Assembly (NCBI RefSeq): GCF_000264375.1
Contig: NZ_AJXW01000043.1
Span: forward strand, 186,001 to 250,000
Source of the DNA: Rhodanobacter thiooxydans LCS2
GTDB lineage: Bacteria; Pseudomonadota; Gammaproteobacteria; Xanthomonadales; Rhodanobacteraceae
Direction of reading: 5' to 3'
DNA: 64,000 bases
Shown: piece after piece, positions 36,619 to 45,935 of the stretch
Layout: every line of letters starts with the position of its first letter
Position numbering within the stretch: position 1 is the first letter of the stretch
Translations under genes and position numbers: made by a program
The notes under the pieces: generated by a model
Databases searched by the model: none
The model's input: the letters and a program-made list of their open reading frames with translations, nothing else
Told to the model about the DNA's origin: nothing

Positions 36619-38031
36619 TCACAGCTCCCGCACATCGACGATCGCACCGGCGACCGCGGCCGCCGCGGCCATGGCCGGCGACATCAGGTGGGTACGTCCG
36701 CCGCGGCCCTGGCGGCCCTCGAAATTGCGGTTCGAGGTCGACGCGCAGCGTTCGCCAGGCTCCAGCCGGTCGGCGTTCATGCCGAGGCACATCGAGCAGC
36801 CCGGCGCACGCCACTCGAAGCCGGCCGCCGTGAACACTTCGTCGAGCCCCTCGTGCTCCGCCTGCAGGGCGACGAGACCGGAACCGGGCACCACCAGCGC
36901 GAGCTTGATGCGCGGGTCGATACGGCGGCCGCGCAGCACGCGTGCGGCCGCGCGCAGGTCTTCGATCCTCGCATTCGTGCACGAACCGACGAACACCTTG
37001 TCGATCGGCGTGCCGTGGATGGGGCGTCCCGCTTCGAGGCCCATGTAGGCCATCGCACGCGACCAGTCGCCGCGTTGCACATCATCGCGCGCCTCGTGCA
37101 GCTGCGGCACTGCGCCAGAGATCGGCACGACCATCTCGGGCGAAGTACCCCAACTGACGCAGGGCGCGACGTCTTCGGCGCGAATTCCGACGATCCGGTC
37201 GAAATGCGCGTCGTGGTCCGAATGCAGGTCCTGCCAGTGGCGCACCGCGCCTGCCCACTGCGGGCCTGCCGGCGCGAACGGCCGGTCCTTGACGTAGGCC
37301 TGCGTCACCCGATCGTAGGCGACCAGGCCGACGCGCGCCCCGGCCTCGATGCTCATGTTGCACAAGGTCATGCGCGCCTCCATCGAAAGCGCTCCGATGC
37401 CGTCGCCCCGGAATTCGATAGCGTGTCCGCTTGCACCCGCCGTGCCTATCCGGCCGATAAGGTGCAGGGCGAGATCCTTCGCGACCACGCCTTCGCCAAG
37501 CACGCCGTCCACGACGACGGCCATGTTCTTCGACTTGCGGCCGCGCAGCGTCTGGGTAGCCAGCACATGTTCGACCTCGCTGCTGCCGATACCGTACGCG
37601 AGCGCGGCGAGCGCACCGTGCGTCGCGGTGTGCGAGTCGCCGCAGACCACCGTCATGCCCGGCAGCGTCAGCCCCTGCTCCGGGCCGACCACGTGCACGA
37701 TGCCCTGGCGCACGTCGCCCAGCGGGAACAGCGGCACGCCGAATTCGTGGCAGTTCCTCTCCAGCACATCAACCTGCCTGCGTGCGATCGGGTCGTCGAA
37801 ACCGCCAAGGCCGAGTTCGCGCAGCACGGTCGGCACGTTGTGGTCCGGAGTCGCCAGCGCGGCATCGACACGCCACGGCTTGCGCCCCGCCCGGCGCAGG
37901 TTCGAGAACGCCTGCGGCGAAGTCACTTCGTGCAGCAGGTGCAAGTCGATGTAGAGCAGGCTCGATCCGTCGGGCAGCTCTGCCACGCAGTGGCTGTCCC
38001 ATAGCTTGTCGTAGAGCGTGCGCGCGGTCAC
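36619..38031 (-). CDS. LeuC-like hydro-lyase large subunit
   Basis: A 470-residue Fe-S hydro-lyase with the LeuC layout. The N-terminus ([20 protein letters not shown]), [13 protein letters not shown] and the cluster-binding cysteines ([11 protein letters not shown] and CSMCLGMN) are present. The closest family is 3-isopropylmalate dehydratase, which also hydrates citraconate and maleate. The start is GTG at 38031 with GGAAG 9 nt before it. The frame extends upstream only as shadow. It is cotranscribed with the small subunit and probably with hydantoinase genes upstream. Confidence 0.92.
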   Translation of the reverse strand: MTARTLYDKLWDSHCVAELPDGSSLLYIDLHLLHEVTSPQAFSNLRRAGRKPWRVDAALATPDHNVPTVLRELGLGGFDDPIARRQVDVLERNCHEFGVPLFPLGDVRQGIVHVVGPEQGLTLPGMTVVCGDSHTATHGALAALAYGIGSSEVEHVLATQTLRGRKSKNMAVVVDGVLGEGVVAKDLALHLIGRIGTAGASGHAIEFRGDGIGALSMEARMTLCNMSIEAGARVGLVAYDRVTQAYVKDRPFAPAGPQWAGAVRHWQDLHSDHDAHFDRIVGIRAEDVAPCVSWGTSPEMVVPISGAVPQLHEARDDVQRGDWSRAMAYMGLEAGRPIHGTPIDKVFVGSCTNARIEDLRAAARVLRGRRIDPRIKLALVVPGSGLVALQAEHEGLDEVFTAAGFEWRAPGCSMCLGMNADRLEPGERCASTSNRNFEGRQGRGGRTHLMSPAMAAAAAVAGAIVDVREL

Positions 38032-38050
38032 GGCTTGTTCTTCCCGGAAG

Positions 38051-38428
38051 TCATTGGTAAGGAACCCAGAGGTACAGCTCCCTGCCCGTCGGATCCGGCC
38101 TGCGATAGCCACACCAGCTGTCCAGGCGGCCATCGCCGAGCGGGCGGATGATGCAGTACGGCTGCTCGCATGAGGCCTCGTCGACACCGTCGCGCGCCAG
38201 CTGCTCACGCGCGACGCGCAGGGACTCCGCCCCGGGGTTCCCGCCACGGTCCAGGCGCGCGACGTTGCCGCGAAAATGCCCGACCCAGGCGGCGACATAC
38301 CCGCGACACGGCTCCGCGGCCGCCTCGGCCGCAGTCAACGCGGCGGGGCGCGCACGCTCTCCGCCGCCGGCCGCGCAAGCGCCGAGCAGCATCGCCGTAC
38401 TAAGCACCGAGCAGCGCCAGGCACGCAT
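38051..38428 (-). CDS. Small lipoprotein or secreted hypothetical protein
   Basis: A 125-residue protein with a short signal ending LLGAC (a lipobox), so the mature form probably begins at Cys18. The rest has four further Cys (CRGY, SCEQPYC, SWCGY), suggesting disulfides in the periplasm, and a C-terminal [11 protein letters not shown]. It overlaps the amidase gene by 29 nt. No known family was recognised. Confidence 0.7.
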   Translation of the reverse strand: MRAWRCSVLSTAMLLGACAAGGGERARPAALTAAEAAAEPCRGYVAAWVGHFRGNVARLDRGGNPGAESLRVAREQLARDGVDEASCEQPYCIIRPLGDGRLDSWCGYRRPDPTGRELYLWVPYQ

Positions 38429-38993
38429 CGAGATCCGCCACGTCGGCGTACTTGATCTGGAGATCGCGCAGGTTCGCTGCGTGCGCGTCCTGGTCGCGGT
38501 CGCCGACGGCCTCGTACGGGATCAGCACGCGCAGGTCGTGTTGCAGGGCGTCCAGCGCAGTCGCGCGCACGCAGCCGCTCGTCGTGAGCCCGCTGACGAC
38601 GACGCCGTCGGCGCCGGTCGCGCGCAGGCGCTGTGCGAGGTCTGTCCCGAAGAAACCACTCGCAGCGTGCTTGACGATGACGTACTCATCAGCGCGAGGG
38701 GCCACGCGCGCGTCGATCCCGACCAGCTCCGATCCCGCGACGAGGTCATTCAGTGCCGGGATCTTTTCGCGGAATACGTACGCCTGGGCAGGCGAGTCGT
38801 AGGCAACCGTGGTGTAGAACACCGGATCGCCACGCTCGCGGAATGCCGCGAGCAGGCGCTGGTTTGCCGCGATCACGTCGTCGCATGCAAACGCGAGGCG
38901 GCTGCGCAACGGGTCAGTGAAGCCGACCGAGAGATCGACCAGGATCAGTGCGTAACGGCGCGCCGGGTTAAGCCGATGGGATTCGAGCGCCAT
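38400..38993 (-). CDS. Isochorismatase-fold amidohydrolase
   Basis: A 197-residue cysteine hydrolase of the isochorismatase superfamily. The catalytic triad is Asp20 (ILVDLSVGF), Lys108 (YVIVKHAASGFFGT) and Cys141 (TTSGCVRATALDAL). TTSGCVRAT is the signature of N-carbamoylsarcosine amidase and related amidases rather than of true isochorismatase. Next to the hydantoinase genes it would fit hydrolysis of an N-carbamoyl or amide intermediate. Its 3' end overlaps the lipoprotein gene. Confidence 0.88.
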   Translation of the reverse strand: MALESHRLNPARRYALILVDLSVGFTDPLRSRLAFACDDVIAANQRLLAAFRERGDPVFYTTVAYDSPAQAYVFREKIPALNDLVAGSELVGIDARVAPRADEYVIVKHAASGFFGTDLAQRLRATGADGVVVSGLTTSGCVRATALDALQHDLRVLIPYEAVGDRDQDAHAANLRDLQIKYADVADLDACLALLGA

Positions 38994-39007
38994 GGCCGTA
39001 CCGCCGC

Positions 39008-40861
39008 TCAGTTCCACACCGGCGTCACGGGTGCCGGCAAGCCGGTTTCCGCAAGGCAGCGCTGTTTGATCTCGTCGAGCGAGCCGCCGCGATTGAACAA
39101 TGCGACCGGTCCGCGCGATTGCGCCAGCGTCGCACGCAACGCGTGCGTCGCACCTGCATCGACGGCGTCGCCGTCGATGACGACGCCATAGCGGCGCGCG
39201 CCTTCGACGCTGACCAGCCCCTTGCGCACGTCGGCCAGCACCTTGGCCGGATCGCGTTGCAGCGGATCGCCCCAGCCGCCCGCACCCCAGGTGTCGAACA
39301 GCAGAAGGTCGCCGGCCTTCACCTTCACGCGGTCGCACTTCGACGGCAGGATCTGGCAACTGCCGTCGACGCGCACGAGCTCCTTGCGGCTGCGCTGGCC
39401 AGGCTCGCCGCCGTTGACGCCCCATGGACAAGTCAGCCAGCGGTCGTCATGGATCGAGACTTCGCCGTCGGCGAGAAGGCGGTATGCGACGCGCAGGCCG
39501 TTGCCGCCGCGGTGCAGGCCGGCACCGCCGGAATCGCGGATCGTCTCGTAGGTCTCGATGCGCAGCGGAAAATACGCCTCGATGAATTCGTTCGGCACAT
39601 TGGTGAAACCCGGCCACAGCGAATGGCCGTCCGGCCCGTCGCCGGCCGGGCGGCCGGGGATGCCGCCGAAGCCGATCTGGAACAGCTGGAACCATTCGCC
39701 TGCGGCGTCGTAGCCGGAATACATGAAATGCGGCGAATCGGAGAAGCCGGCCGCGTTCATCGCCTGCGGAACGCCCTGGCCGAGCAGGCCGCCCATGACG
39801 TCGAAAATGCGTCCGAGCAGATGCGTGCGGCAAGACAGCGGCGCCGGGAAGTTCGGTTTCAGGATCGAGCCTTGCGGAATGCGCACCTCGACGAGGTCGT
39901 AGAAGCCGTCGTTGAGCAGGATCGCCGGATCGAACAGGCTGATCGTCAGCGCGCCGAAGAATATCTTGAACATCTCCTCGTTGAGGTAGAAGTTTACCGA
40001 CGAATCCGCCTGCGGATCGGTGCCTTCGAAATCGAAGATCGCCTTCTCGCCTTCGCGCCAGAGCGCACAGCGCACCGTGTACGGACCGAACCCCGCGCCG
40101 TCGTCGCAGATATAGTCCTCGAACACCTGACGCGTTTCCGGCACCACGCGCTGGATCACTTCCTTCATCGCGCGATGCGTGCGTTCGAGCATCGACTGCT
40201 GCGCGCTGTAGAACACATCGTCGCCGAAGCGCCCGGCGAGTTCGATGCAGTGGCGCCCCGCGCTGCGGCAGCCGGCCACGATCGCGTTGAGATCGGAGCG
40301 GTTCCAGCGCGGCATGCGCACGTTGTGCAGGATCACGTCGAGCATGTCGGCGTTGAGCTCGCCGCGGCGGTACAGCTTGACCGGCGGGATGCGGATGCCC
40401 TCCTCCCAGATCGTGCGCGCGTCGGTAGGCAGGCTGCCCGGCACCTTGCCGCCGACGTCGGACATGTGCCCGAACATCGCCGAGTAGTTGATCAGGCGGC
40501 CGTCCTTGAAGATCGGCATCAGTACCAGCCAGTCGGGCAGATGGCTGACCGCGCCATTGCACAGGTACGGGTCGTTGGTCAGGAAGACGTCACCCTCCTC
40601 GACCGTGCCGTCGTAGGCCTGCAGCAGGCCTGCGATGAACGATCCGAACTGTCCGACCAGCATCTTGCCGTTGCAGTCGGCGATGATCGGGAATGCATCG
40701 CCCTGCTCGCGAATGCCCGGGCTCATCGCCGTGCGGAACAACACGGCGTCCATTTCGGTGCGCGCGTTGGCCAGCGCGTTCTCGACGATGTCGATGGTGA
40801 TGCCATCGACATCGACGCGGCGGAACGGCGCCTGGTTGGCTTGGATGATGCGTGCGCTCAT
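39008..40861 (-). CDS. hyuB: Hydantoinase B / oxoprolinase subunit
   Basis: A 617-residue HyuB-family protein, the second subunit of ATP-dependent hydantoinases, 5-oxoprolinase and acetone/acetophenone carboxylases. Conserved pieces include RTAMSPGIREQGDAF, DVFLTNDPYLCNGAVSHLPD and GGLLGQGVPQAMNAAGFS. It overlaps hyuA by 4 nt (ATGA). These enzymes use ATP to open cyclic amides or carboxylate ketones. The specific substrate cannot be told; the amidase and racemase-like neighbours favour a hydantoin-type compound. Confidence 0.92.
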   Translation of the reverse strand: MSARIIQANQAPFRRVDVDGITIDIVENALANARTEMDAVLFRTAMSPGIREQGDAFPIIADCNGKMLVGQFGSFIAGLLQAYDGTVEEGDVFLTNDPYLCNGAVSHLPDWLVLMPIFKDGRLINYSAMFGHMSDVGGKVPGSLPTDARTIWEEGIRIPPVKLYRRGELNADMLDVILHNVRMPRWNRSDLNAIVAGCRSAGRHCIELAGRFGDDVFYSAQQSMLERTHRAMKEVIQRVVPETRQVFEDYICDDGAGFGPYTVRCALWREGEKAIFDFEGTDPQADSSVNFYLNEEMFKIFFGALTISLFDPAILLNDGFYDLVEVRIPQGSILKPNFPAPLSCRTHLLGRIFDVMGGLLGQGVPQAMNAAGFSDSPHFMYSGYDAAGEWFQLFQIGFGGIPGRPAGDGPDGHSLWPGFTNVPNEFIEAYFPLRIETYETIRDSGGAGLHRGGNGLRVAYRLLADGEVSIHDDRWLTCPWGVNGGEPGQRSRKELVRVDGSCQILPSKCDRVKVKAGDLLLFDTWGAGGWGDPLQRDPAKVLADVRKGLVSVEGARRYGVVIDGDAVDAGATHALRATLAQSRGPVALFNRGGSLDEIKQRCLAETGLPAPVTPVWN

Positions 40862-42930
40862 GCCGCGATCTCCTGGGTTCCGGGACGGATCAGCAGGTTG
40901 CCGACCTCGTCGACGATGGCATGGTGGCCGGGCAGGATCAGGGTGGTCGAATCCAGTTCAAACACGATCGCCGGCCCGTCGAGGCGGCGCTTCGGCGCGA
41001 GCCCCGCACGGTCGTAGATGGTCGCTTCGTGATTGCGGCCGGCGTAGTGGATTGCTTGTGCGCCGATGACGGCTGCCTGCGGATCGAGGCCGGAACCTTC
41101 GGCCGCCTTGTCGGCGATCGACGGCCGTGGCGCACGCGCGATCGCGCGCAGACCGACCAGCTCGTGTGCCTCGCTGAGCGAGAACGTGAACTGGCGTTCG
41201 TGCTCGGCGTCGAACGCCATCGCCAACCCGCCGAGGCCGTGCGCGCGAACATGCGCCGGATCGATCTCAAGCGTCAACAGTAGCGCCTGGCCCTGGTAGC
41301 GCACGTCGGCCTGCCAGTTGACCTGTTGTTGATCGAGCGCGATGTCCTGCCCGGCCAGCGAGGCGCGCACGGCGTCGCCGAGCTGCTCCAGGGCATCCGC
41401 CACTTCTTCCGCCGTGATCTCGCTGAGGCGTCGCACCAGCGAGCGCGAAGCCTCGTCCTTGATGCGCGTGGTTGCGTCGCCGTAAGCGCACAGCACGCCG
41501 GGCCCCGGCGGCACGATCACCGGCCACGCATTCATCAGAATGCCGAGCGCATTGCCGTGCAAGGGCCCGGCGCCGCCGAACGCGCACAGCGCGAAGTCGC
41601 GCGGATCGTAGCCCTGTTCGACGCTGATCAGGCGTAGCGCGCCGTACATGTGCTCGTTGGCGATGCGCACGATACCCTCAGCCGCTTCGAGCAGCGATAC
41701 GCCCATCGCATCGGCGATCTTCTGCACCGCCGCTGCGGCGAGATCGTGGCGCATCTGGAAGTCGCCGCCGAGTTTCTGCGTCGCCGGCAGGTAACCGAGC
41801 ACCACGTTCGCGTCGGTCACGGTCGCCTGGGCGCCGCCATGGCCGTAGGCCGCCGGCCCGGGCACCGCGCCGGCGCTTTCCGGGCCGACACGCAGCGCGC
41901 GCGTCAGTTCCGGCACGAACGCGATCGAGCCGCCGCCGGCGCCTACCGTGCGCACGTCGACCGACGGCGCGCGTACGGCAATGTCGCCGACGCGCGTCTC
42001 ACGGCGCACGCGCGCGTGGCCGTCGTCGATCAGCGCGACGTCGGTCGACGTGCCGCCGACGTCACAGGTCAGCACTTTCGGGAAGCCGCCGCGCGAGCAG
42101 AACCATATCGCGCCGGCAACTCCGCCGGCCGGTCCGGACAGCAGCATGTTGACCGGCGCCTGCGCGGCCGACTGACTGGTCGCGAGGCCGCCGTCAGAAC
42201 GCAGGATCGCAAGGCGGACATCAGGGCGCAGCCGCCGTTGCAGTTCCTCCTGCAGGTGCTGCACGTAGTGCGCGACCTGCGGCCGCACGTAGCTGTTGAC
42301 GACAGTCGTCTCGGCGCGCTCGTACTCCTGCATCTCGGGCACGACTTCCGACGAGAGCGACACCGGCACGCCAGGCATGATCTCGGCGGCGACTCGCGCA
42401 ATGCGTTGTTCGTGAGCGGCGTTGCGATAGGCATTGACCAGGCAGATCGTCAGCGCCTCGACGCCGGCCTCACGCAGCATGCGAAGGCCGCTGCGCACGC
42501 CGTCCTCGTCGAGTTCGCGCACGACCTCGCCGCGCGCGCCGATGCGCTCGTCGGCCTCGATCGTCAACTCCAGCGGCGCCAGCAGTTCGCCCTTGTTGAA
42601 AACGACCCAGCCGCCGAGGCCGCCCGGCACGAACGAACGTGCAATGTGCAGCACCTGCTTGTAGCCACGCGTCGTCACCAGGCCCACGCGCGCGCCGCGG
42701 CGCGTAAGGATCGCGTTCGTCGCCACCGTGGTGCCGTGCATCACCGAATGGATTCCGGACGGATCCACCCCCGAACTGCGGCAGATCCTGTCGATGCCGT
42801 CCAACACCGCGACCGACGGATCGGACGGCGTCGATGGCACCTTCGCGATGAAACTCTCGCCGTTCGACTCGTCCATCAGCAGCAGGTCGGTGAACGTGCC
42901 GCCGACATCCACACCCAATCGATAACTCAT
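40858..42930 (-). CDS. hyuA: Hydantoinase A / oxoprolinase subunit
   Basis: A 690-residue HyuA-family protein. The actin-like ATPase fold begins with VDVGGTFTDLLLMDE and has VMHGTTVATNAIL, DVGGTSTDVALI and GAGGGSIAFV. It forms the catalytic complex with HyuB, phosphorylating the substrate amide or enol. The ATG at 42930 gives the standard N-terminus MSYRLGVDVGG. A 66-bp gap separates it from the DUF1329 gene upstream. Confidence 0.93.
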   Translation of the reverse strand: MSYRLGVDVGGTFTDLLLMDESNGESFIAKVPSTPSDPSVAVLDGIDRICRSSGVDPSGIHSVMHGTTVATNAILTRRGARVGLVTTRGYKQVLHIARSFVPGGLGGWVVFNKGELLAPLELTIEADERIGARGEVVRELDEDGVRSGLRMLREAGVEALTICLVNAYRNAAHEQRIARVAAEIMPGVPVSLSSEVVPEMQEYERAETTVVNSYVRPQVAHYVQHLQEELQRRLRPDVRLAILRSDGGLATSQSAAQAPVNMLLSGPAGGVAGAIWFCSRGGFPKVLTCDVGGTSTDVALIDDGHARVRRETRVGDIAVRAPSVDVRTVGAGGGSIAFVPELTRALRVGPESAGAVPGPAAYGHGGAQATVTDANVVLGYLPATQKLGGDFQMRHDLAAAAVQKIADAMGVSLLEAAEGIVRIANEHMYGALRLISVEQGYDPRDFALCAFGGAGPLHGNALGILMNAWPVIVPPGPGVLCAYGDATTRIKDEASRSLVRRLSEITAEEVADALEQLGDAVRASLAGQDIALDQQQVNWQADVRYQGQALLLTLEIDPAHVRAHGLGGLAMAFDAEHERQFTFSLSEAHELVGLRAIARAPRPSIADKAAEGSGLDPQAAVIGAQAIHYAGRNHEATIYDRAGLAPKRRLDGPAIVFELDSTTLILPGHHAIVDEVGNLLIRPGTQEIAA

Positions 42931-42996
42931 GGCTTCTCCGTTCGGCGGCCGGCCGGGCCGGCGCCTTCGTCTTGATCGTTCCGTTGCGGGCGCGCC

Positions 42997-44250
42997 TCAG
43001 CGCGCCGCCTTCTCGAGTTCGCCAAGATTCACGTTCTCGGCCTTGATACCAGGCGTATTGAGCTTGGCCGAATCGGCGAGGATGAACACGGTGGCGTGGC
43101 GACGCTGGTAGTCGATCGTGAAGCCCGCCGCCGAAATGATGCCCTTGTCGCCGTCTTCGGTCCTGACCGTCTTCAGGTGGTAGTTCATCCACTTCCAGAA
43201 ATCGCCTTTGCGGTCGTACGCCTCGGCCTGGTAGAAGCGCGGGAACTGCGTGTCCATGTACAGCACTTTCTTGCTGTACGGATGCTCGGGCGGCGTGACG
43301 GCCTCGATGACCCACACCTCGCGCGGTTCCCAGCCGTCCTTCGGATTCCAGTGCGGCGCGCCGTCGAGATCGATGACGGGGAACTCTGCGCTGCCGCTGG
43401 CCTTCGGGTCCCAAGTCTTCGTCGTCGAGTTGGCGACGGCGAGGATCCAGCGCTTGCCGATCAACTTGTAATCGGCATACCAGCTCGGGTGGGCGTTGAA
43501 TATCTCGATGTCGTCATTGAGCTGGTCGGTGCCGCCGATGGGGTCCATCCAGGTGCCGCCGGACAGGCGCCGCGTGCGCCGCACGGACTTCAGGTATGCC
43601 CACGAGTCCTCGAGCTTGGGCGAGTCGTAGCGCACCGTGAACAAGCCCAGGCCGCGGATGTCGCTGGGGTACGTTGCGTACAGCAGTGTCTTGGTCAGGA
43701 TCGAACCGTCGCCCTCGACCACCGGCTCGACGCCGAGGCGCCCTTTCATGTAGTAGCGTCGGAACGCCCATTCCTGGCGGCGCTCGAGGCCGCTCTTTTC
43801 GCCGATGAACAGATAGGCGAACTTCGGGTAGTCCTGCAGGTTCTTGATCGGCTGCGCGTAGTGGTGGTTCCAGATCAGCTTGGCTGCGGCATCGGGGTCG
43901 CTGGCTTCAACCTTCGGGAACGGAATGCCGCCGACCCAGCCTTCGACGATGCGGGTGTCGTGGTCATACCTGGCCTTGCCGGCGTTGTCCTGCGTCGCCT
44001 TGAGGTAATCGCGGCCCAGTTCCACGGGCTGAGAGGCCTTCAGCGTGATCTTCAGCCCCTCGTCGCGAATCAGCTTCTGCATGCGTTCGGTCAGCAGATC
44101 GGAAATGGTGTGATTCTCGAAGCTGTCGGAAAGGTGGGAGGCGAGGTTCGATGCCTCCAGTACCGTGCCCGGCTTCAGTTCGGCTGCGTGGACCGCCGCC
44201 ACGGCGCAGGACAGGGTCGTCAATAGCAAGGTGGAAACGAGATTTCTCAT
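42997..44250 (-). CDS. DUF1329 periplasmic/outer-membrane protein
   Basis: A 417-residue protein with a signal peptide (MRNLVSTLLLTTLSCAVAAV, cleavage near HAA) and the DUF1329 fold, related to LolA/LolB-like lipid-binding barrels. Conserved regions include TGGIPFP-like WVGGIPFPK, GGTDQLNDDIEIF and DGWEPREVWVIEAV. In many Pseudomonas and Burkholderia genomes it pairs with DUF1302 next to an RND transporter and a YCF48 protein. The pair is thought to act at the outer membrane with hydrophobic substrates, but the function is not established. The ATG at 44250 follows a GAG-rich box. Confidence 0.9.
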   Translation of the reverse strand: MRNLVSTLLLTTLSCAVAAVHAAELKPGTVLEASNLASHLSDSFENHTISDLLTERMQKLIRDEGLKITLKASQPVELGRDYLKATQDNAGKARYDHDTRIVEGWVGGIPFPKVEASDPDAAAKLIWNHHYAQPIKNLQDYPKFAYLFIGEKSGLERRQEWAFRRYYMKGRLGVEPVVEGDGSILTKTLLYATYPSDIRGLGLFTVRYDSPKLEDSWAYLKSVRRTRRLSGGTWMDPIGGTDQLNDDIEIFNAHPSWYADYKLIGKRWILAVANSTTKTWDPKASGSAEFPVIDLDGAPHWNPKDGWEPREVWVIEAVTPPEHPYSKKVLYMDTQFPRFYQAEAYDRKGDFWKWMNYHLKTVRTEDGDKGIISAAGFTIDYQRRHATVFILADSAKLNTPGIKAENVNLGELEKAAR

Positions 44251-44261
44251 CGCGATGCTCC

Positions 44262-45935
44262 TCAGAACTGGTACGTCACGCGAACGGACAATTGGTTGTT
44301 GCCGGCAAAGTAGCCGAACAGGTTCGTGTCGTTGAAACCGGTCAGCGCACGCTTCTGGTGGGTGCGATTGAAGAACAGGTCGGCCTCGGCCTTGATGCGC
44401 CAATGGTTGCCGTAGGCGAATTCGACGCCCGGAATGACGAAACCGCCGCCGTAGCTGAGGTCGGTACCGAGGGCAAGCGTCGGGTTGATGCGGTCGCCGC
44501 GGTAGTTCATGGCGAGGATCGCAGTCAGGAGCGTCGAGTGCTTCTTGGCGCGACCGCTGAAGCCGGCGAGGTTGACGATCTCGTCCTTGCGGTCGTAGTC
44601 GGTGATCCAGGTGTCGAACAGCTGCACCGAAAGGAACGACGGGCGGCTCGTCCCGAGGAGTGAGGTCAGGTTGACCTGCTTGTCCATGCGCAGCATCAAC
44701 TTGACGGCATCGCGCTCGACGACGCCGCAGAAACCCGGGAAGAATGCGCAGCCACCCGCCTCCCCCGCCTGCACGCCGACGTTGTAGGTATTGTCCGGAA
44801 TGTAGGAAGCTTCGACCGAGAGCACCGCATCGAGGCCTTCGAGGTAGCGGTTGGCGGTGGCGCCGAATACGTTGAGCTGCGGGAAGATCAGCTCGCCGAC
44901 CGTCGAGCTGCGGTCGGAGCGGTATTCGCCGTGCCAGGCACCGAGGAAGCTGCGGCCGCTACTCGCGTTGCCGACACCGAGCGGGTTGTCCGGGTTGGGA
45001 TTGATCACCGGCACCTGAGACGGCCCCTGGAACCAGCCCAGCGAGTATTCCCACTTGCCGGCGACCGCTTTCCAGCGCAAACCGAGCGCGGCATCGTCCA
45101 TGCGAGCGTCGCGGTGGTCGTAGTTGTACGGTACGTCGGCACCGAACGGCGCCGCGGCGAAAGTGATGCCGCGGTTCGGCGTGTTCGCCCAGCGGCCGCC
45201 TTCGACGTCGTAGTTGTTGCCGCGCTGGTCGGCCGGGTTCATGCGCCCCGGGATGTAGACGAACTGCAGGCTGCCCTCGACCGCATCGAAGCGCTGCACG
45301 ACGTTGGCCATCCACAACGGCTTGCGCAGTTCCTCGTTCTCGGCCTCAAGGAAGGAGCGCCAGCGGAAGTCATAACCGTGGATGACGTCCATCGACTGGA
45401 AGAAATCCGTTTCGCCCCACACGACCTGCTGCTTGCCGAGCTTGATCGTGGTGCCCTCGCGCAGGTCGGTCTGCCACCATAGCTCGCGCACTTCGGCCTG
45501 GTTGTAGACGTCATCCATCAGATTGACGCTGGAGCGGCGGCGATTGCTGAACAAGTCGGTCGCGGCGTATTGGTCGGCGACCTCCTGCAGGTCCTTCAGG
45601 TAACCCGTCTCGTATTCCCGTGAGCCACGTAGCGAAATATTGAGCTTCGAGTTGCCGAAATCCTTGAACAGGTTCAGCTTGAGCGTGCCGCGCATCATCG
45701 ACAGGTCGTGCTTGTAGTCGCCTTTCGGAGCGCCGTTGTTGACCGGATCGGCCAGATACGGACTCTGCAGGTTCATCGACAGATGGCCACGCAGGTAACC
45801 GCTGACCTCCCAGTCGTCGAGGAACCCATCACCGGCCTGCGCGCTCATGGACATGCCGAGACCGAGCAGCGTCGACGTGCAGGCCAGGTACAGCTTTCGC
45901 GAACTTGAAATCAAGGCGCGACGTGCGTTGTTCAT
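44262..45935 (-). CDS. DUF1302 outer-membrane beta-barrel
   Basis: A 557-residue protein with a signal peptide (about 33 residues, ending SMSAQAG) and the amphipathic strand pattern of an outer-membrane barrel, closing with the C-terminal aromatic VRVTYQF that the BAM complex recognises. Motifs LGKQQVVWGETDFFQSMDVI and LRWKAVAGKWEYSLGW are DUF1302-like. The ATG at 45935 follows a GGGGG box and overlaps the RND gene stop by 4 nt. I infer substrate passage across the outer membrane. Confidence 0.9.
   Translation of the reverse strand: MNNARRALISSSRKLYLACTSTLLGLGMSMSAQAGDGFLDDWEVSGYLRGHLSMNLQSPYLADPVNNGAPKGDYKHDLSMMRGTLKLNLFKDFGNSKLNISLRGSREYETGYLKDLQEVADQYAATDLFSNRRRSSVNLMDDVYNQAEVRELWWQTDLREGTTIKLGKQQVVWGETDFFQSMDVIHGYDFRWRSFLEAENEELRKPLWMANVVQRFDAVEGSLQFVYIPGRMNPADQRGNNYDVEGGRWANTPNRGITFAAAPFGADVPYNYDHRDARMDDAALGLRWKAVAGKWEYSLGWFQGPSQVPVINPNPDNPLGVGNASSGRSFLGAWHGEYRSDRSSTVGELIFPQLNVFGATANRYLEGLDAVLSVEASYIPDNTYNVGVQAGEAGGCAFFPGFCGVVERDAVKLMLRMDKQVNLTSLLGTSRPSFLSVQLFDTWITDYDRKDEIVNLAGFSGRAKKHSTLLTAILAMNYRGDRINPTLALGTDLSYGGGFVIPGVEFAYGNHWRIKAEADLFFNRTHQKRALTGFNDTNLFGYFAGNNQLSVRVTYQF

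Noticed and set aside
35960-38031. Plain housekeeping leuCD
   Set aside because: The proteins are close to LeuCD, but no leuA/leuB is nearby and the genes are in a sigma-54 operon, so I kept the neutral name. The housekeeping role cannot be fully excluded.
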